Assembly: GCA_900073065.1 (NCBI GenBank) | Contig: FJOG01000001.1 | Location: 274,384 to 338,383, forward strand | Length of the DNA: 64,000 nt | Direction: 5' to 3' | Source of the DNA: Phialocephala subalpina | Lineage: Eukaryota; Ascomycota; Leotiomycetes; Helotiales; Mollisiaceae | Made by a program: the position numbers and the translations under genes | Notes under the pieces: generated by a model | Seen by the model: only the letters and a program-made list of their open reading frames with translations | The model's database searches: none | What the model was told of the DNA's origin: nothing | Shown: piece by piece, positions 62,406-64,000 of the stretch | How positions within the stretch are numbered: the stretch's first letter is position 1 | Layout of the letters: each line of letters opens with the position of its first letter

Positions 62406-64000
62406 CTACCACATTATAATCACGACTCCCAAAGCCATAAAGCCGAGATTTGTAACACTCAGAGCATGAAGATTCTCGGCACCACTTTTCGGCTTCCCCG
62501 TCCCTGTGCCTCCAGCAGCCGAACTCGTCGTAGTCGTAGGAGTCGTCGGACTGCTATTCCCAGTACCAGTTGCTGTCGCCGTCGGCGTGACAGTAGCCGT
62601 CTTACTACTCGAGCTTCCTCCATCACTACAGCCATTCTCCCACATCGTTACCCCACTCGACCAAGGCACCACGTTCAAATAATCACTTCTCCCGCTCCCG
62701 CTCAAATCTGCAAACCTAACCACCGCTCCATTCGTACCCACCCCCGTAGCAATCTCTCCTTTGAAAGTCCAGATCCAGTTCCCGTCACCGCCTTCTCCGC
62801 CGTTCTTCAACATCCTGGTTTCCCCACTCAACCTATCAACCCAAAGATAGTCCACCTTCCCGTCACCATCAATATCAGCAAAATGCACATCTTCCCTACT
62901 AGCACCAACGCCCGTAGCAATCTTGCCCTTGGAATTCCATATCCAGTTCCCATCTGAGCCTTGGCCGCCGTTCAGCCAGAGGGATGCGGCTCCATTCACA
63001 TCGACCCAGAGGTAGTCGTCTTTCCCATCTCCATCAAAGTCTGCGAAACGGACACCAGCGCCCGGACCGACGCCTGCGGCGATGGTACCGAGGGAGCTCC
63101 ATTTGTAGACTCCATTTGAATCTGAGCCACCACCGTTTTGCCACACTATGACAGATCAGCACCATGCTTTCTCGAAAGAGCAATATGAGCGGAAGAAGAT
63201 CGGATCTGGGAGTCCCAACACAGCAGAAATGAAGAGGCGAGGTAAAGAAAGGGACGACTTACTAGCAACTGCTCCTGTTGCGGGGTCGACGGTGAGATAG
63301 TCGTCGAGACCATCACCATTGAGGTCTGCGAAGTGCACTTGGGAGCGTGGTTTGCCTACTCCAGTTGCTATGATGCCTTGGGATGCCCACTGTGATTGTT
63401 AGTCTTCGGATCAGAACTTGATAATCCAGGAAAGTCTGTCCGGGATAGAGTGATCGAGCTTACATTGATACTCCCATGAGAAGCCTCGCCCTCATTAAAC
63501 CAAGCAGTCGTCTTTCCCATCGGATCCAAAACCAAATAATCATCCTTCCCATCTCCATTGATATCAGCAAAGAAAACTTCATCGCCTGCTTCAAACGCCC
63601 CACCAGTACCATTGTTCACCCAAACGTTCAACGCTCCCGTATCTTCAGCCACAACGACGTAGTCAGCTTTCCCATCTCCAGTCAGATCAGCAAATGTGAT
63701 GTTTGCCCTTGCTGCTCCTACCCCAGTGGCGATGACTCCAGCAGAAGTCCAGTTTGGGCTAAGTTTGGCTTGTGTTCCGAGCTCGTTGATATACGCTGTC
63801 ACTTGACCCGTAGGAGACACCCATAAATAATCAGCTCTTCCATCGTTATTGATATCAAACAACTGAACACCGGGAGCATCGCTAAATCCTAGACCAGCAG
63901 CAATTTGGCCCATATTTTGCCAGGATGGTTTGGTACCGGATCCGTAATTGAGATATGCTGTCAATGATCCTGTAGGGCCAACGTATATGTAATCGGCTCG
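62406..64000 (-). CDS. FG-GAP/VCBS repeat protein, probably cell-surface anchored (5' end outside window)
   Basis: Exons 63464-64000 (continuing beyond), 63263-63389 and 62406-63145 encode the last 467 residues. Introns are GTAAGC...CACAG and GTAAGT...CATAG. Seven calcium-loop repeats follow at spacings of about 50-60 residues: DINNDGRADYLWV, DLTGDGKADYVVV, DINGDGKDDYLVL, DLNGDGLDDYLTV, DFDGDGKDDYLWV, DIDGDGKVDYLWV and DLSGSGRSDYLNV. The blades suggest a beta-propeller. The C-terminus is a Ser/Thr-rich linker (TATVTPTATATGTG) and a hydrophobic end (LGFMALGVVIIMW), as in GPI-anchored proteins. In fungi such repeats often follow an SGNH/GDSL-type esterase domain, which would lie upstream of this window (inference). 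Confidence 0.85.

Overview
The window looks like nuclear DNA of a filamentous ascomycete (Pezizomycotina; a helotialean Leotiomycete is my best guess, by inference only). Genes carry short GT-AG introns of about 45-110 bp with CTAAC/CTGAC-like branch points. There are clear traces of repeat-induced point mutation (RIP), and the conserved genes are typical fungal ones: UTP20, CUL3, OCT1, ZIM17, a MICOS subunit, ISC1, a COMPASS-type WD40 protein and a CwfJ/Drn1-like protein. Exon joins given here were worked out by hand from splice signals and frame continuity.

Layout. 1-5.26 kb is an extremely AT-rich, CpA-poor block holding a dead Copia retrotransposon, with one un-mutated island inside. 5.3-11.1 kb is a transposon-damaged zone: a 5'-truncated gene, an arylsulfatase fragment cut by an LTR, two inverted copies of a 208-bp LTR (one RIP-mutated), and a relic of what looks like a fungal STAND/NLR-type N-terminal domain split by a 638-bp terminal-inverted-repeat element with a 10-bp target duplication. 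11.1-21.1 kb carries a disordered SYGSS-repeat protein, ISC1, a Swd3-like WD40 protein, a short-chain dehydrogenase, small candidate genes and a C2H2 zinc-finger protein. 22.9-34.4 kb carries an aspartic protease with an in-frame stop, a MIC26/27-like MICOS subunit divergent from OCT1, a duplicated tiny Cys-rich gene, a catalase-peroxidase and a hypothetical gene. 35.0-47.7 kb has a GRF zinc-finger protein divergent from a large SNF2 ATPase, a broken type II NADH dehydrogenase, CUL3 and ZIM17. 48.0-58.0 kb is UTP20 divergent from CwfJ/Drn1. 59.8-64 kb holds an amidase pseudogene and the 3' part of an FG-GAP repeat surface protein that runs off the window.

How it fits together. Housekeeping functions cluster on the right: ribosome biogenesis (UTP20), RNA lariat/splicing metabolism (CwfJ/Drn1), ubiquitin ligation (CUL3), and mitochondrial import and architecture (OCT1, ZIM17, MICOS). 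Many are arranged as divergent pairs sharing short promoters. Accessory genes (sulfatase, amidase, aspartic protease, alternative NADH dehydrogenase, STAND-like relic) are repeatedly disabled. Some lesions are RIP-like transitions, others are single-base frameshifts that could also be assembly errors. The most notable items are the GRF/SNF2 divergent pair, the RIP-killed paralogue of a 39-residue Cys-rich peptide, and the precise transposon footprint in the STAND-like relic.
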